From: Glutamicibacter sp. MNS18
Lineage (GTDB): Bacteria > Actinomycetota > Actinomycetes > Actinomycetales > Micrococcaceae
DNA length: 64,000 nt
NCBI RefSeq assembly: GCF_026107515.2
Contig: NZ_JAPCHW010000004.1
Span: 186,001-250,000, forward strand
Reading direction: 5' to 3'
Shown here: positions 11,420-19,858 of the stretch, one piece after another
Layout of the letters: the number at the start of each line of letters is the position of its first letter
How positions within the stretch are numbered: position 1 is the stretch's first letter
Notes under the pieces: generated by a model
What the model saw: the letters and a program-made list of their open reading frames with translations, nothing else
Told to the model about the DNA's origin: nothing
Database searches by the model: none
Program-made: the position numbers and the translations under genes

Positions 11420-11455
11420 GCCCGCCCGGTAGACAAATCCGCCTGGTGGGCGGGC
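11420..11455. terminator. Hairpin between convergent IMPase and nagB genes
   Basis: Perfect 8-bp inverted repeat (GCCCGCCC 11420-11427, GGGCGGGC 11448-11455) with a 20-nt loop and no T-run. It lies between two converging genes, so a weak bidirectional terminator is likely. Confidence 0.4.
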
Positions 11456-11522
11456 CCCGAACCGGGGGTCCGGCACACCAGGCGGTGCAGGCACACGGAT
11501 CCCGTCCGGGAACCGGGCCGGG

Positions 11523-12311
11523 TTAGAAGGTCAGCGCCTGGGCCGAGGCGTCGTAGTACTCGCGGTGCTGCAGGTTGGTTGCGGCGGCCTCATCCACCAC
11601 CAGGACCGCGTCCTGGTGCAGCTGCAGGACCGAGGCCGGGCAGGATGCAGCCAGCGGACCTTCGATCGCCGCGGCGATCGCCTCGGCCTTCACCCGCCCG
11701 GTGGCCACCAGCACCAGGCGCCTGGCCTCGAGCATGGTGCCCAGCCCCTGGGTGACCGAATGGGTGGGCACCTGGTCCGGGGAGCCGAAGAAGCGGGCGT
11801 TGTCGTTGCGGGTCCGGGCCGTCAACCGGGTCAGGTGGGTGCGGCTGCGCAGCGAGGTTCCCGGTTCGTTGAAACCGATGTGCCCGTTGGACCCGATACC
11901 CAGGATCTGGACGTCGACACCCCCGGCGGCGGCGATGGCCTCGTCGTAGTGCCCGGCGGCGGTTTCCAGGGTGCGCAGCTTATCGGCGGCGCCCAACGGT
12001 ACGTGCAGGTTCTCCTCCGGCAGGCCCAGCACCTGGCAGACCTCGCGGATCAGCGTCTGGCGGTAGGACTGCTCATGCGTTGCCGGCAGCCCCACGTATT
12101 CGTCCAGCGCGAAGCCGGTGGCCTGGGAGAAGTCGAGTTTCCCGGCCTTGACCAGCTCGGCCAGCTGGCCGTAGAGGCCCAGCGGGGAAGAGCCGGTGGC
12201 CAGGCCGATGACCGGAGGACGGTTGTCGACATAGCGTTCGAAACCCTCAAGGACGCTGTCGGCCGCCAGTGCTGCGACATCCTCGGGGGTGGAACCGATG
12301 AGTACCTTCAA
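11523..12311 (-). CDS. nagB: Glucosamine-6-phosphate deaminase
   Basis: Converts glucosamine-6-phosphate to fructose-6-phosphate and ammonia, the last step of GlcNAc catabolism. At 262 aa it is close to the E. coli enzyme (266 aa). Motifs: GLATGSSPLGLY phosphate loop, FALDEYVGL with catalytic Asp, and GIGSNGHIGFNEPG with the catalytic His. The frame continues upstream to 12494, but the true start is most likely the TTG at 12311: AAGGAAG lies about 7 nt before it and the protein then begins LKVLIGSTPEDVAAL, matching the family. nagA is located separately near 25-26 kb, so the pathway is split over two loci within the window. Confidence 0.93.
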   Translation of the reverse strand: MKVLIGSTPEDVAALAADSVLEGFERYVDNRPPVIGLATGSSPLGLYGQLAELVKAGKLDFSQATGFALDEYVGLPATHEQSYRQTLIREVCQVLGLPEENLHVPLGAADKLRTLETAAGHYDEAIAAAGGVDVQILGIGSNGHIGFNEPGTSLRSRTHLTRLTARTRNDNARFFGSPDQVPTHSVTQGLGTMLEARRLVLVATGRVKAEAIAAAIEGPLAASCPASVLQLHQDAVLVVDEAAATNLQHREYYDASAQALTF

Positions 12312-12748
12312 TACGATCTTCCTTAGAGAATCATGATGACGTGGCCGCCGGAACCGGCGGGGTCTGTGTCCACAGTCCGGTGACGTCCTCGTCTCCCACA
12401 CCTTGCCTGCCGAAGCACGCGCTGAACCCATTATTTTCGATATTACGCGTTTTCGCCCCGTGGTGGGGTGCGATTTCACCGTTGGACACTTCACGGGCCG
12501 GGCCCGTGCAGGAAGCCCGCCGCGTGATTTCCGGCACTGGCCGGTGGTGCCGTGGTCCGGTGGTGGGCAGCGCAGGGAATCCCTGGAAAACCACCAACCA
12601 TTTGGGGACTAGGGGTTTTAGGTGGCGCTGCGGGTAGATGCCGGGGCCGCGGCCAGCCCGGAGATGAAGGAAAATGACAATCCGGTTTTGTAGGGAGTCT
12701 CACCCTGTGCCTGTGCGTCGGCCGGAAAAATGAAACACTGGATGGATC
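12312..12748. other. 437-bp intergenic region between nagB and an acetyltransferase gene
   Basis: Divergent promoter region with no gene I can support. It contains an A/T-rich patch near 12430-12450 that could hold the nagB promoter (minus strand). There is a pair of CCGGTGGTG direct repeats (12541-12549, 12557-12565). No convincing terminator or known riboswitch is visible. Any GntR/NagR-type operator for nagB would be expected here but I cannot assign one. Confidence 0.4.
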
Positions 12749-13279
12749 ATGACTGTTACAGCACCAACCACCGCATCCCCCGGCCAGCTGACCATCGAGG
12801 AGGCCACCGCGGCCGACTACGAGCGGATCGGCGATATCACCGTCGACGCCTATGTGGCCGCCGGGCACTTCGAGGATCCCAACCACGAATACATGCACTT
12901 CGTGCGCCAGGTCGCGGCGCGTCATGAGCATTGCACGATCCTGGTCGCCAAACGCGAGGGGCGGGTTATTGCCAGCATGTCGTTGATGCGGCACGGCACC
13001 AAGTACGCGGATATCGCCCGGCCCGGGGAATTGGAGATCCGGATGCTCAGCGTGGATCCGGCCACGCAGCGTTCCGGTGCCGGACGGGCCATGGTGGCCG
13101 CGGCCATGGACCGGGCCCGGTCGCTGGACGGGGTGCACACCGTCTCGCTGACCACCGGCGGGCACTGGGAAGGCGCACGTGCCCTGTACGAGAAACTCGG
13201 GTTCACCCACCAGTCCGACCGCGACTGGTTCGTCCCGGACACCGACATCCGCCTGGTGGTCTACACCCACGCGTTGTAG
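12749..13279 (+). CDS. GNAT-family N-acetyltransferase
   Basis: Probable acetyl-CoA-dependent N-acyltransferase (176 aa). The GNAT fold is recognisable: N-terminal ATAADYERIGDI strand/helix, central LEIRMLSVDPATQRSGAGRA (motif A with the acetyl-CoA pyrophosphate loop, R/Q-x-x-G-x-G/A) and C-terminal ARALYEKLGFTH (motif B). The acceptor substrate is unknown. The ATG at 12749 lies after a weak GGATGG. It stands alone, transcribed away from nagB, and is followed by an unrelated maltokinase-cap-like gene. Confidence 0.82.
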   Translation: MTVTAPTTASPGQLTIEEATAADYERIGDITVDAYVAAGHFEDPNHEYMHFVRQVAARHEHCTILVAKREGRVIASMSLMRHGTKYADIARPGELEIRMLSVDPATQRSGAGRAMVAAAMDRARSLDGVHTVSLTTGGHWEGARALYEKLGFTHQSDRDWFVPDTDIRLVVYTHAL

Positions 13280-13348
13280 TCCCGGGCCGCGGCGCACCCC
13301 GCCGGCCACGGATCCTCCCTTGCCGGGCGAGGGTTTTCTTGGAACACT

Positions 13349-13909
13349 GTGGCCATGGGAATCATCTACGCCACCACTATGGACCCGACCAAGACCGAAC
13401 TGCTCACCGCATGGCTGCCCGGGCAGGATTTTTTCGTCGGCACCGGCATCCCGCAGCTGGAGACCCTGGGAGGCTTCCGGCTGGAGGATCCTGCCGGTGA
13501 GGTGGGCATGGAGTTCATCCTCGCCGTCGACCGCCAGGACGCCGAGAACGTGCTCTACCACCTGCCCTTGAGCTACCGCGGTGCGCCTATCGAGGCAGCG
13601 GAAGAGCACCTGTTGGGCACCAGCGAACACGGGGTGCTGGGACTGCGGTACATCTACGACGCTGCCGGGGACCCGGTCTGGCAGCAGTGCGTACGCGAAC
13701 TCTTCGCCGGACGCAGTGTGCCGCAACACCAGAACGACTCGGACACCAGCGAGCCCCGGGTGGTGGTGAACGAGCCGGGCTCCTCGCAGGGGCGTATCGA
13801 GATCATCCGCCGCCCGGTGGCCGGCACCGGGCAGGGGCGTGTGGTCATCGGAGTCTGGCAGGACACCGACGGCATCGGACAGAGTGGTCCGGTATTGCGC
13901 ATGGCGTAA
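13349..13909 (+). CDS. Stand-alone maltokinase N-terminal cap-like protein
   Basis: A 186-aa protein resembling the cap domain that begins mycobacterial-type maltokinases and some trehalose-synthase fusions, and the free-standing CG0192-related family. Hallmarks: MDPTKTELLTAWLPGQ, GGFRLEDPAGEVGMEFI, LPLSYRGAPIEAAEEHLLGT and EHGVLGLRYIYD. The kinase domain that normally follows is absent; the next gene is gatC. The protein may therefore bind a partner kinase or a sugar, but no function is established. The GTG at 13349 or ATG at 13355 could start it; the difference is two residues. Confidence 0.78.
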   Translation: MAMGIIYATTMDPTKTELLTAWLPGQDFFVGTGIPQLETLGGFRLEDPAGEVGMEFILAVDRQDAENVLYHLPLSYRGAPIEAAEEHLLGTSEHGVLGLRYIYDAAGDPVWQQCVRELFAGRSVPQHQNDSDTSEPRVVVNEPGSSQGRIEIIRRPVAGTGQGRVVIGVWQDTDGIGQSGPVLRMA

Positions 13910-13952
13910 CGCACCCCACGACGTCCATGCCGTGCCGCGGCGGCGCAGGGGC

Positions 13953-13958
13953 TAGAAT
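13953..13958 (+). promoter_or_regulatory. Probable -10 element of gatCAB
   Basis: TAGAAT lies 37 nt before the gatC start. Unlike the leaderless-type genes here, gatC also has a Shine-Dalgarno (AGGGAGA) 6 nt before its ATG, so a short leader is expected. No clear -35 is seen. Confidence 0.4.
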
Positions 13959-13995
13959 TGGATGAGAAATCCAACCGCCCATCCTAGGGAGATAT

Positions 13996-14292
13996 ATGTC
14001 TGCCATCAGCCGTGAGGACGTCGTGCATTTGGCACGCCTGGCCCACATCGAGATGAGCGACGCAGAGCTGGACAAGATGACCGGTGAACTCGGCGTAATC
14101 GTCGATGCCATCGCATCAGTCAGCGAAGTCGCATCCTCCGACATCCCGGCCACCAGCCACCCGATCCCGCTGACCAATGTGTTGCGTGAGGACATCGTGG
14201 GACAGACCCTGTCCAATGACGAGGTGCTGGCCAATGCACCGGACTCCGACTCGGGCCGATTCAAGGTCCCGGCAATCCTGGATGGTGAATAG
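13996..14292 (+). CDS. gatC: Asp-tRNA(Asn)/Glu-tRNA(Gln) amidotransferase subunit C
   Basis: Small (98 aa) subunit that wraps around GatA and stabilises the GatCAB complex. That complex converts misacylated Glu-tRNA(Gln) and, where needed, Asp-tRNA(Asn) to the correct amidated forms. The typical helical N-terminus [20 protein letters not shown] and C-terminal LRED...[19 protein letters not shown] are present at normal length. A strong Shine-Dalgarno (AGGGAGA) precedes the ATG. It heads the gatC-gatA-gatB operon; gatA follows after only 4 nt. Confidence 0.96.
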   Translation: MSAISREDVVHLARLAHIEMSDAELDKMTGELGVIVDAIASVSEVASSDIPATSHPIPLTNVLREDIVGQTLSNDEVLANAPDSDSGRFKVPAILDGE

Positions 14293-14296
14293 CTCC

Positions 14297-15835
14297 ATGA
14301 ATGAACTGATCAAGCTATCGGCCACCGAACTGGCCGCCAAGCTGCGTGCCGGGGAGGTCACCAGCGTGCAGGCCGTGCAGGCGCACCTGGACCGGATCAC
14401 CGAGGTCGACACGGCGCTGAACGCCTTCCTGCACGTGAACGCCGAGGAAGCCCTGGCCGTGGCGGCCGAGGTCGACGCGATCCGTGCCGCCGGCGGTGCC
14501 CAGGCCCAGGCCCTGCATCCGCTGGCCGGGGTGCCGATCGCGATCAAGGACCTGATCGTGACCAAGGGCCAGCCCACCACCGCCGCATCGAAGATGCTCG
14601 AAGGCTGGATGAGCCCGTACGATGCGACCGTGATCGAGAAGATCCGTGACGCCAAGCTGCCGATGCTGGGCAAGACCAACCTGGACGAGTTCGCGATGGG
14701 TTCCTCCACCGAGCACTCGGCCTACGGGGTCACCCGCAACCCATGGGACCTGAACCGTATTCCCGGTGGATCCGGCGGCGGTTCGGCCGCGGCCGTCGCC
14801 GCCTTCGAGGCCCCGCTGGCCCTGGGGACCGATACCGGCGGTTCGATCCGCCAGCCCGGTGCGGTCACCGGCACCGTGGGCGTGAAGCCCACCTACGGTG
14901 CGGTCTCGCGCTACGGTGCGATCGCCATGGCCTCCTCGTTGGACCAGATCGGCCCGGTCTCCCGCACCGTGCTGGACTCGGCCCACCTGCAGGAACTGAT
15001 TGGCGGACACGACCCGAAGGACTCCACCTCGCTGGCCAACCCGCTTGAGGGCCTGGTGGCCGCCGCCGAATCCGGCGCCGCCGGGGACCTGTCCGGGCTG
15101 CGTGTCGGGGTCATCACCGAGCTGCAGGGCGAGGGCTACCAGGACGGCGTGCAGGCACGCTTCGAGGAATCCCTGGAACTGCTCAAAACCGCCGGGGCGC
15201 AGATCGTCGAGGTCTCCTGCCCGAACCTGAAGTACGCGCTGGGCGCCTACTACCTGATCATGCCCTCGGAGGTCTCCTCCAACCTGGCCAAGTTCGACGG
15301 CGTGCGCTACGGCCACCGGGTGCTGCCCGAGGATGGCCCGTTGACCATCGAACGCGTCATGGGGGCGACCCGTGCCGCCGGTTTCGGCGACGAGGTCAAA
15401 CGCCGTATCGTGCTGGGCACCTATGCGCTGTCCGCCGGCTACTACGACGCCTACTACGGTTCGGCGCAGAAGGTGCGCACGCTGATCCAGCGCGACTTCG
15501 ACGCCGCCTTCGAGCAGGCCGATGTGCTGGTCTCGCCGACCGCGCCGACCGTCGCCTTCGAATTGGGTTCAAATGACGATGACCCGCTGGCCATGTACCT
15601 CAACGACGTGGCCACCATCCCGGCGAACCTTGCCGGCATTCCGGGCATCACCGTGCCCGGTGGCCTGAGCGATGGCCTGCCGGTGGGCATCCAGTTCCTG
15701 GCTCCGGCCTTCGAGGACGCCCGCGTCTACCGCGCCGGAGCCGCACTGGAAACCCTGCTGGAAAAGCAGTGGGGGCACAGCCTGATTTCGCAGGCACCGG
15801 CCATCACCGCTGACTCGATCGCGCAGAAGGCCTAG
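14297..15835 (+). CDS. gatA: Asp-tRNA(Asn)/Glu-tRNA(Gln) amidotransferase subunit A
   Basis: Amidase-signature subunit (512 aa) that releases ammonia from glutamine for use by GatB. The catalytic Lys-Ser-Ser triad is visible: Lys in [13 protein letters not shown], cis-Ser in [11 protein letters not shown] and nucleophile Ser in [12 protein letters not shown]. Length is normal for the family. The frame is open upstream through gatC (to 14177), but the ATG at 14297 gives [16 protein letters not shown], the canonical N-terminus. gatB follows 11 nt downstream with GGGGGAG before its start. Confidence 0.97.
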   Translation: MNELIKLSATELAAKLRAGEVTSVQAVQAHLDRITEVDTALNAFLHVNAEEALAVAAEVDAIRAAGGAQAQALHPLAGVPIAIKDLIVTKGQPTTAASKMLEGWMSPYDATVIEKIRDAKLPMLGKTNLDEFAMGSSTEHSAYGVTRNPWDLNRIPGGSGGGSAAAVAAFEAPLALGTDTGGSIRQPGAVTGTVGVKPTYGAVSRYGAIAMASSLDQIGPVSRTVLDSAHLQELIGGHDPKDSTSLANPLEGLVAAAESGAAGDLSGLRVGVITELQGEGYQDGVQARFEESLELLKTAGAQIVEVSCPNLKYALGAYYLIMPSEVSSNLAKFDGVRYGHRVLPEDGPLTIERVMGATRAAGFGDEVKRRIVLGTYALSAGYYDAYYGSAQKVRTLIQRDFDAAFEQADVLVSPTAPTVAFELGSNDDDPLAMYLNDVATIPANLAGIPGITVPGGLSDGLPVGIQFLAPAFEDARVYRAGAALETLLEKQWGHSLISQAPAITADSIAQKA

Positions 15836-15846
15836 AGGGGGAGCAG

Positions 15847-17349
15847 ATGAGCACCGAAGAACTTGTAGATTTTGACGTTGCACTGGAAAAGTACGATCCG
15901 GTGCTGGGCTTCGAGGTCCACGTCGAGCTGAACACCAAGACCAAGATGTTCTCCGACGCGCCCAACGCCTTTGGCGATGAGCCGAACACCAACGTCACCC
16001 CGGTTGACCTGGGATTGCCCGGGGTGCTGCCGGTGGTGAACAAGACCGCTGTGGAGTACTCCATCCTGATTGGTCTGGCATTGAACTGCCAGATCGCCGA
16101 GAAATGCGGTTTCGCCCGGAAGAACTACTTCTACCCGGACACCCCGAAGAACTTCCAGACCTCGCAGTACGACGACCCGATCGCCCATGACGGATGGATC
16201 GACATCGAACTGGAGGACGGGGAGGTCTTCCGGGTTGAAATCGAACGCGCCCACATGGAGGAGGACGCCGGCAAGCTGACCCATCTGGGTGGTGCCGCGG
16301 GCCGTATCCAGGGCGCGGATTACTCGCTGGTGGACTACAACCGTGCCGGGGTGCCGCTGGTGGAGATCGTCACCAAGCCGATCACCGGTGCCGGCAAGCG
16401 CGCACCCGAGCTGGCCCGCGCCTATGTGGGTGCGATCCGCGAGATCGTGAAGAACCTGGGCGTCTCGGATGCGAAGATGGAACGCGGTAATGTGCGTTGC
16501 GATGCCAACGTCTCGCTGATGCCCAAGGGGGCGGAGAAGTTCGGCACCCGCACCGAGACCAAGAACGTGAACAGCTTGCGTGCCGTGGAGCATGCGGTGC
16601 GTTTCGAGATCGAGCGCCACGCGGCGGTGCTGGACTCCGGGGAAAAGATCGTTCAGGAAACCCGCCACTGGCATGAGGACACCCGTTCCACCACCTCGGG
16701 CCGACCGAAGTCGGATGCCGATGACTACCGCTACTTCCCGGAACCGGACCTGGTTCCGATTGTGACCACCGCGGACTGGATCGAGGAACTTCGCTCCCGG
16801 CTACCCGAACCGCCGGCCGAACGCCGCAAGCGGCTGAAGGCCGACTGGGGCTATGCGGACAAGGAATTCCGTGACGTGGTCAACGCCGGGGTGCTGGACG
16901 AGATCGAGGCGACCATCGCCGCCGGGACCACCGCAGCGGTGGCCCGTAAGTGGTGGATGGGCGAGATCGCGCGCCTGGCCAAGGCTGCCGACAAGGAGAT
17001 CGCCGATCTGGGCGTCAGCCCGGAAACCATCGTCGAACTCGATGCGCTGATCCAGGGCAAGAAGATCAACGACAAGATCGCCCGCCAGGTCCTGGAATAC
17101 GTGGTGGCCGGCGAGGGCACCCCGGCGCAGATCGTCGAAAAGCGTTCGCTGGCCGTGGTCAACGACGACGCCGCGCTGGGCAAGGCCGTGGACGAGGCCA
17201 TGGCCGCCATGCCGGATGTGGTCGAGAAGATCAAGGGCGGGAAGATGCAGGCCATCGGCGCGCTGATGGGACCGGTCATGAAGGCCACCCGCGGGCAGGC
17301 CGACGCCGGCCGCGTTCGCGAACTGGTCATGGAGAAACTGGGGCTCTGA
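15847..17349 (+). CDS. gatB: Asp-tRNA(Asn)/Glu-tRNA(Gln) amidotransferase subunit B
   Basis: Kinase/amidotransferase subunit (500 aa) that phosphorylates the misacylated aminoacyl-tRNA and transfers ammonia from GatA. The N-terminal cradle carries VLGFEVHVELNTKTKMFSDAP, ARKNYFYPDTPKNFQTSQYD and NRAGVPLVEIVTKP. The C-terminal helical YqeY-like tail domain ends in TRGQADAGRVRELVMEKLGL. All are standard, and the protein appears complete. It is the last gene of the gatCAB operon, followed by a strong terminator. Confidence 0.97.
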   Translation: MSTEELVDFDVALEKYDPVLGFEVHVELNTKTKMFSDAPNAFGDEPNTNVTPVDLGLPGVLPVVNKTAVEYSILIGLALNCQIAEKCGFARKNYFYPDTPKNFQTSQYDDPIAHDGWIDIELEDGEVFRVEIERAHMEEDAGKLTHLGGAAGRIQGADYSLVDYNRAGVPLVEIVTKPITGAGKRAPELARAYVGAIREIVKNLGVSDAKMERGNVRCDANVSLMPKGAEKFGTRTETKNVNSLRAVEHAVRFEIERHAAVLDSGEKIVQETRHWHEDTRSTTSGRPKSDADDYRYFPEPDLVPIVTTADWIEELRSRLPEPPAERRKRLKADWGYADKEFRDVVNAGVLDEIEATIAAGTTAAVARKWWMGEIARLAKAADKEIADLGVSPETIVELDALIQGKKINDKIARQVLEYVVAGEGTPAQIVEKRSLAVVNDDAALGKAVDEAMAAMPDVVEKIKGGKMQAIGALMGPVMKATRGQADAGRVRELVMEKLGL

Positions 17350-17370
17350 TCCCGGGATCCCATACCTGAC

Positions 17371-17414
17371 AAGGCCCATGCCTTCCTCCCCACCGGGGAA
17401 GGCATGGGCCTTTT
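17371..17414 (+). terminator. gatCAB terminator
   Basis: Perfect 16-bp inverted repeat (17371-17386 and 17397-17412) with a 10-nt loop, ending in TTTT. It starts 22 bases after the gatB stop codon. Confidence 0.92.
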
Positions 17415-17530
17415 GGTTCCCCGCGGACCCGCGAGCGGGGGTCGGACAGGGCCGCTAGCCTGGCATCCGAAGACTCCACACGGATCCGAGGGGGGAAGGG
17501 CGGCGCCGTCCCCGGCGCGGCCGCATCACA

Positions 17531-18058
17531 ATGGCGCACATGAGCACCGACCGACACCGGGTAGTGATCAAGCCCGCCACCCTGGAACACGTTCCCGCCA
17601 TCCAATCCGTCGGCCTGCTCACCTGGCCGGCCACCTACCTGCCCTTCACCTCACCGGAGTACGTCCTGGCGAACCTGAACACCTGGTGGACCCGCGAGGC
17701 GGTGGAGCACTCGGTACGTATCGACAGGACCGTGATCGCGGTCGACGACAACGAGGTCATCGGCACGCTGAGCCTGGGGGAATGTGAGGGGGACTCGGTG
17801 ATCTGGAAGATCTACGTGGTACCCGCAGCCCAGGGCCGGGGGATCGGATCCGCATTAATGCGCCATGCCATCGAGGTGGCGGGCAACGACCGTGCGCTGC
17901 GACTGGAATACGTCCAAGGCAACGAGCATGCCCGGGGCTTCTACGAGCGTCACGGGTTCAGGCACGATTGCGACGAGGATCCCGGAGACGGGACCATCAC
18001 CGTGTGGATGCGCCGACCCAGCGGGCCCTGCCTGCCCCGGATCGCCGGGACCGACTGA
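17531..18058 (+). CDS. GNAT-family N-acetyltransferase
   Basis: Probable N-acetyltransferase (175 aa). The acetyl-CoA loop is clear in WKIYVVPAAQGRGIGSALM, and the C-terminal motif B is NEHARGFYERHGFRHDCDED. Residues before this (ATLEHVPAIQSVGLLTWPATY) match the beginning of many RimI/Eis-like GNATs. The substrate is unknown. Two in-frame ATGs (17531, 17540) are possible. Immediately downstream (2 nt gap) begins a decayed aminoglycoside-phosphotransferase-like gene, so the pair may once have been a small modifying-enzyme cassette. Confidence 0.82.
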   Translation: MAHMSTDRHRVVIKPATLEHVPAIQSVGLLTWPATYLPFTSPEYVLANLNTWWTREAVEHSVRIDRTVIAVDDNEVIGTLSLGECEGDSVIWKIYVVPAAQGRGIGSALMRHAIEVAGNDRALRLEYVQGNEHARGFYERHGFRHDCDEDPGDGTITVWMRRPSGPCLPRIAGTD

Positions 18059-18059
18059 C

Positions 18060-18574
18060 GTGGGCACCGCTGAACCCGCTCCGGGTTTCGCTACGGACGT
18101 CGCGGGGCTTCTGAGCAGGCCGCCGTACCGATACGCTACCTCGCCACGAACTGGGGCAATACCGTCTTCCGCCTGGGCGAGCAACTGGCAGCCAATGAGC
18201 AACGGTGGCACCCGGTGCAGGCTGAGGATACCGGGCTCCTACCCGTCCCAAGCTGAGCGCCGGCCGCTACTTGCCCGGTGGCAGCACTCCGGGGCTGGTG
18301 CGTGAGCGGCGCGAGGCCTCTGCGGGGCAGGACACCGGGTACCTCGCCGCGTTACATGTCCCGGAACTCGCCGGGACACCGGGCAATGCCTTCCAGGGCA
18401 GGCCGCTGGCGGCGATCGATGCGGGCACCCGGCGACGGCTGGATTCCCCTGCACCCACACAATACCGTGGGCAGTGGTACCAAGGCCGATGAGAGCCGAC
18501 TGGGCACCCTGGTGGATTGCGGGGACCTGTGCGCCGGGGACTCGGCCTCGGACCCAGGGATGCTAAAACAGTAA
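18060..18574 (+). pseudogene. Decayed aminoglycoside phosphotransferase-like gene
   Basis: No single frame is open, but family blocks appear in the right order across three frames. Frame 1 begins with a GTG at 18060 (GTAEPAPGFATDVAGLLS). It shifts near 18113 to PIRYLATNWGNTVFRLGE followed by NEQRWHPV, which ends at a stop near 18256. Another frame then gives YLAALHVPELAGTPGNAFQG and LAAIDAGTRRRL. A further shift gives LHPHNTVGSGTKAD and LVDCGDLCAGDSASDP, the counterpart of the HGDLHPxN...DFGD catalytic/metal region. Intact members are about 300 aa; only about 170 codons remain, so internal deletions accompany the frameshifts. The catalytic HGD Asp is lost. It directly follows the GNAT gene on the same strand. 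Confidence 0.75.
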
Positions 18575-18735
18575 CGGGTGGAATGCCTTGACCCGGTGTT
18601 CCCGAAGACTCAGCGGGGTCCAGCGGTGGGCTCTGCTCTCCAGCGGTGAACCACGTCCCCCTTTGCCGCCGGGGGTGTGGTGATGACGTATCGAAGCTGG
18701 CGCACCCTTCCTTCATGACGCTGTTCCTGGGTGTT

Positions 18736-18756
18736 GGCAGGCGGTGCCTGCCTTTT
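18736..18756 (+). terminator. Terminator downstream of the phosphotransferase pseudogene
   Basis: GGCAGGC-GGT-GCCTGCC followed by TTTT: a compact rho-independent terminator on the plus strand, the likely end of the GNAT/pseudogene unit. Confidence 0.75.
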
Positions 18757-18817
18757 CCATAAGCTTCCTGCCGGGAGCCCGATCCGGTGGGCGGGTGTGG
18801 GGCTCGGAGTCCTGCGA

Positions 18818-19723
18818 TCAGGTGACTACCAAGTGCTGCACCGTACTGCGGATTGCCTCGATGACATCATTAACTGGTGCCCGGTGCAGGTGCTCGGCTC
18901 GAACTAACAAGTCGATTTGTCGTCCTGAGTTGAGCCCCTTAATCGGACGTAAAATCACCTCTTTGCCCAGAGACTCGCGGGCCGTATATCTGGGTAGGAT
19001 ACCCAAGCAACCACTAGTTCTAACCAGTGCGCTGGCCGTGGCATAGTCATTGACCCGGTGTTCGACCGTTGGGGCGCGACCGGCCAGTGCGGCAATTGTT
19101 TCCAGTACATCGGCCGGCGAATAGCCCGTCCGGGAAACCACCCAAGGCTCCCCGATCACCTGTTCGGGGGAGAGCTCCTCGAAAGGGGCTAGCGGATGGT
19201 TGATATGCACCGCGATGTCCAATGGTTCAAATGCCAAGGGAATGACCGTGACGTGGTTTTCGGGCCACGGTGCGGTGTGCGGCATCCGGTGGGCGAGTAC
19301 CAGGTCGTACCTTGAGGTCAACCCGGGAAAATCCTGTTGCGACACGTCCTCGTCGTAGAACCGCAGCGGCGGAAGGTTACCGGATGGCCAGGCCAGGAGC
19401 GGAGCGAAGATCTTCTGACCTATCGAGTGGAACCCCGATACCCGGATTGGAGTCTGCCGGTCCTGGTCTTGTGCCTGGATTTTTGCGCTGGCCTCGGCCA
19501 GTGTCGAAACAACCGAAGCGGCGGCCGCGGCGAGGAGTTTGCCCTCGCTGGTCAGTACCAGTCTGCGGCCGTTCTTCTCCGTCAACGGAACGGAAAACCC
19601 CCTTTGCAGCTGGGCCAGATGCTGGGATATAGCCGACGGTGAGACATACAGGGATTTGGAGACCGCGTTGACACTACCCAGGTCCGCCAACTCCCGCAGG
19701 ATCTTCAGCTGATGCAATTCCAT
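18818..19723 (-). CDS. LysR-family transcriptional regulator
   Basis: LTTR (301 aa). The N-terminal winged helix-turn-helix begins MELHQLKILRELADLGSVNA and contains SLYVSPSAISQHLAQLQ. The C-terminal two-lobe effector domain starts near residue 92 (IRVSGFHSIGQ) and includes LTSRYDLVLAHRMP and DYATASALVRTSGCLGILP. The effector is unknown. It is divergent from tdh-kbl with a 135-bp shared promoter region, the standard arrangement for an LTTR controlling its neighbour, so it may sense threonine or a related metabolite. The start is supported by a minus-strand TAGTAT hexamer (19731-19736) exactly 7 nt before the ATG, a leaderless-type start. The coding sequence looks less GC-rich than its neighbours. 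Confidence 0.9.
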   Translation of the reverse strand: MELHQLKILRELADLGSVNAVSKSLYVSPSAISQHLAQLQRGFSVPLTEKNGRRLVLTSEGKLLAAAAASVVSTLAEASAKIQAQDQDRQTPIRVSGFHSIGQKIFAPLLAWPSGNLPPLRFYDEDVSQQDFPGLTSRYDLVLAHRMPHTAPWPENHVTVIPLAFEPLDIAVHINHPLAPFEELSPEQVIGEPWVVSRTGYSPADVLETIAALAGRAPTVEHRVNDYATASALVRTSGCLGILPRYTARESLGKEVILRPIKGLNSGRQIDLLVRAEHLHRAPVNDVIEAIRSTVQHLVVT

Positions 19724-19858
19724 GAAGTAAATACTAAATCGTCAGATCAGGATTTCGCAGATCAACTAAGGTGTCTTCCGTGGCCGGTCGGTGCGACACT
19801 TGAATAAATCCCGCTTTCTGTGCGCACGCCACAGGTGCTCGACATGAAGGAAACACTG
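19724..19858. promoter_or_regulatory. LysR/tdh divergent promoter region
   Basis: A/T-rich 135-bp gap between the divergent LysR gene and tdh, with the TAGTAT -10 for LysR at 19731-19736 (minus strand). GATCAGGATTTCGCAGATC contains a GATC-N11-GATC spacing, and T-N11-A type LTTR boxes are possible, but I cannot pick one with confidence. Confidence 0.4.

Noticed and set aside
12541-12565. CCGGTGGTG direct repeats as a possible operator or CRISPR-like unit
   Set aside because: Only two short copies in GC-rich DNA with 16-bp periodicity; too little to call, and no CRISPR array or cas gene exists in the window.
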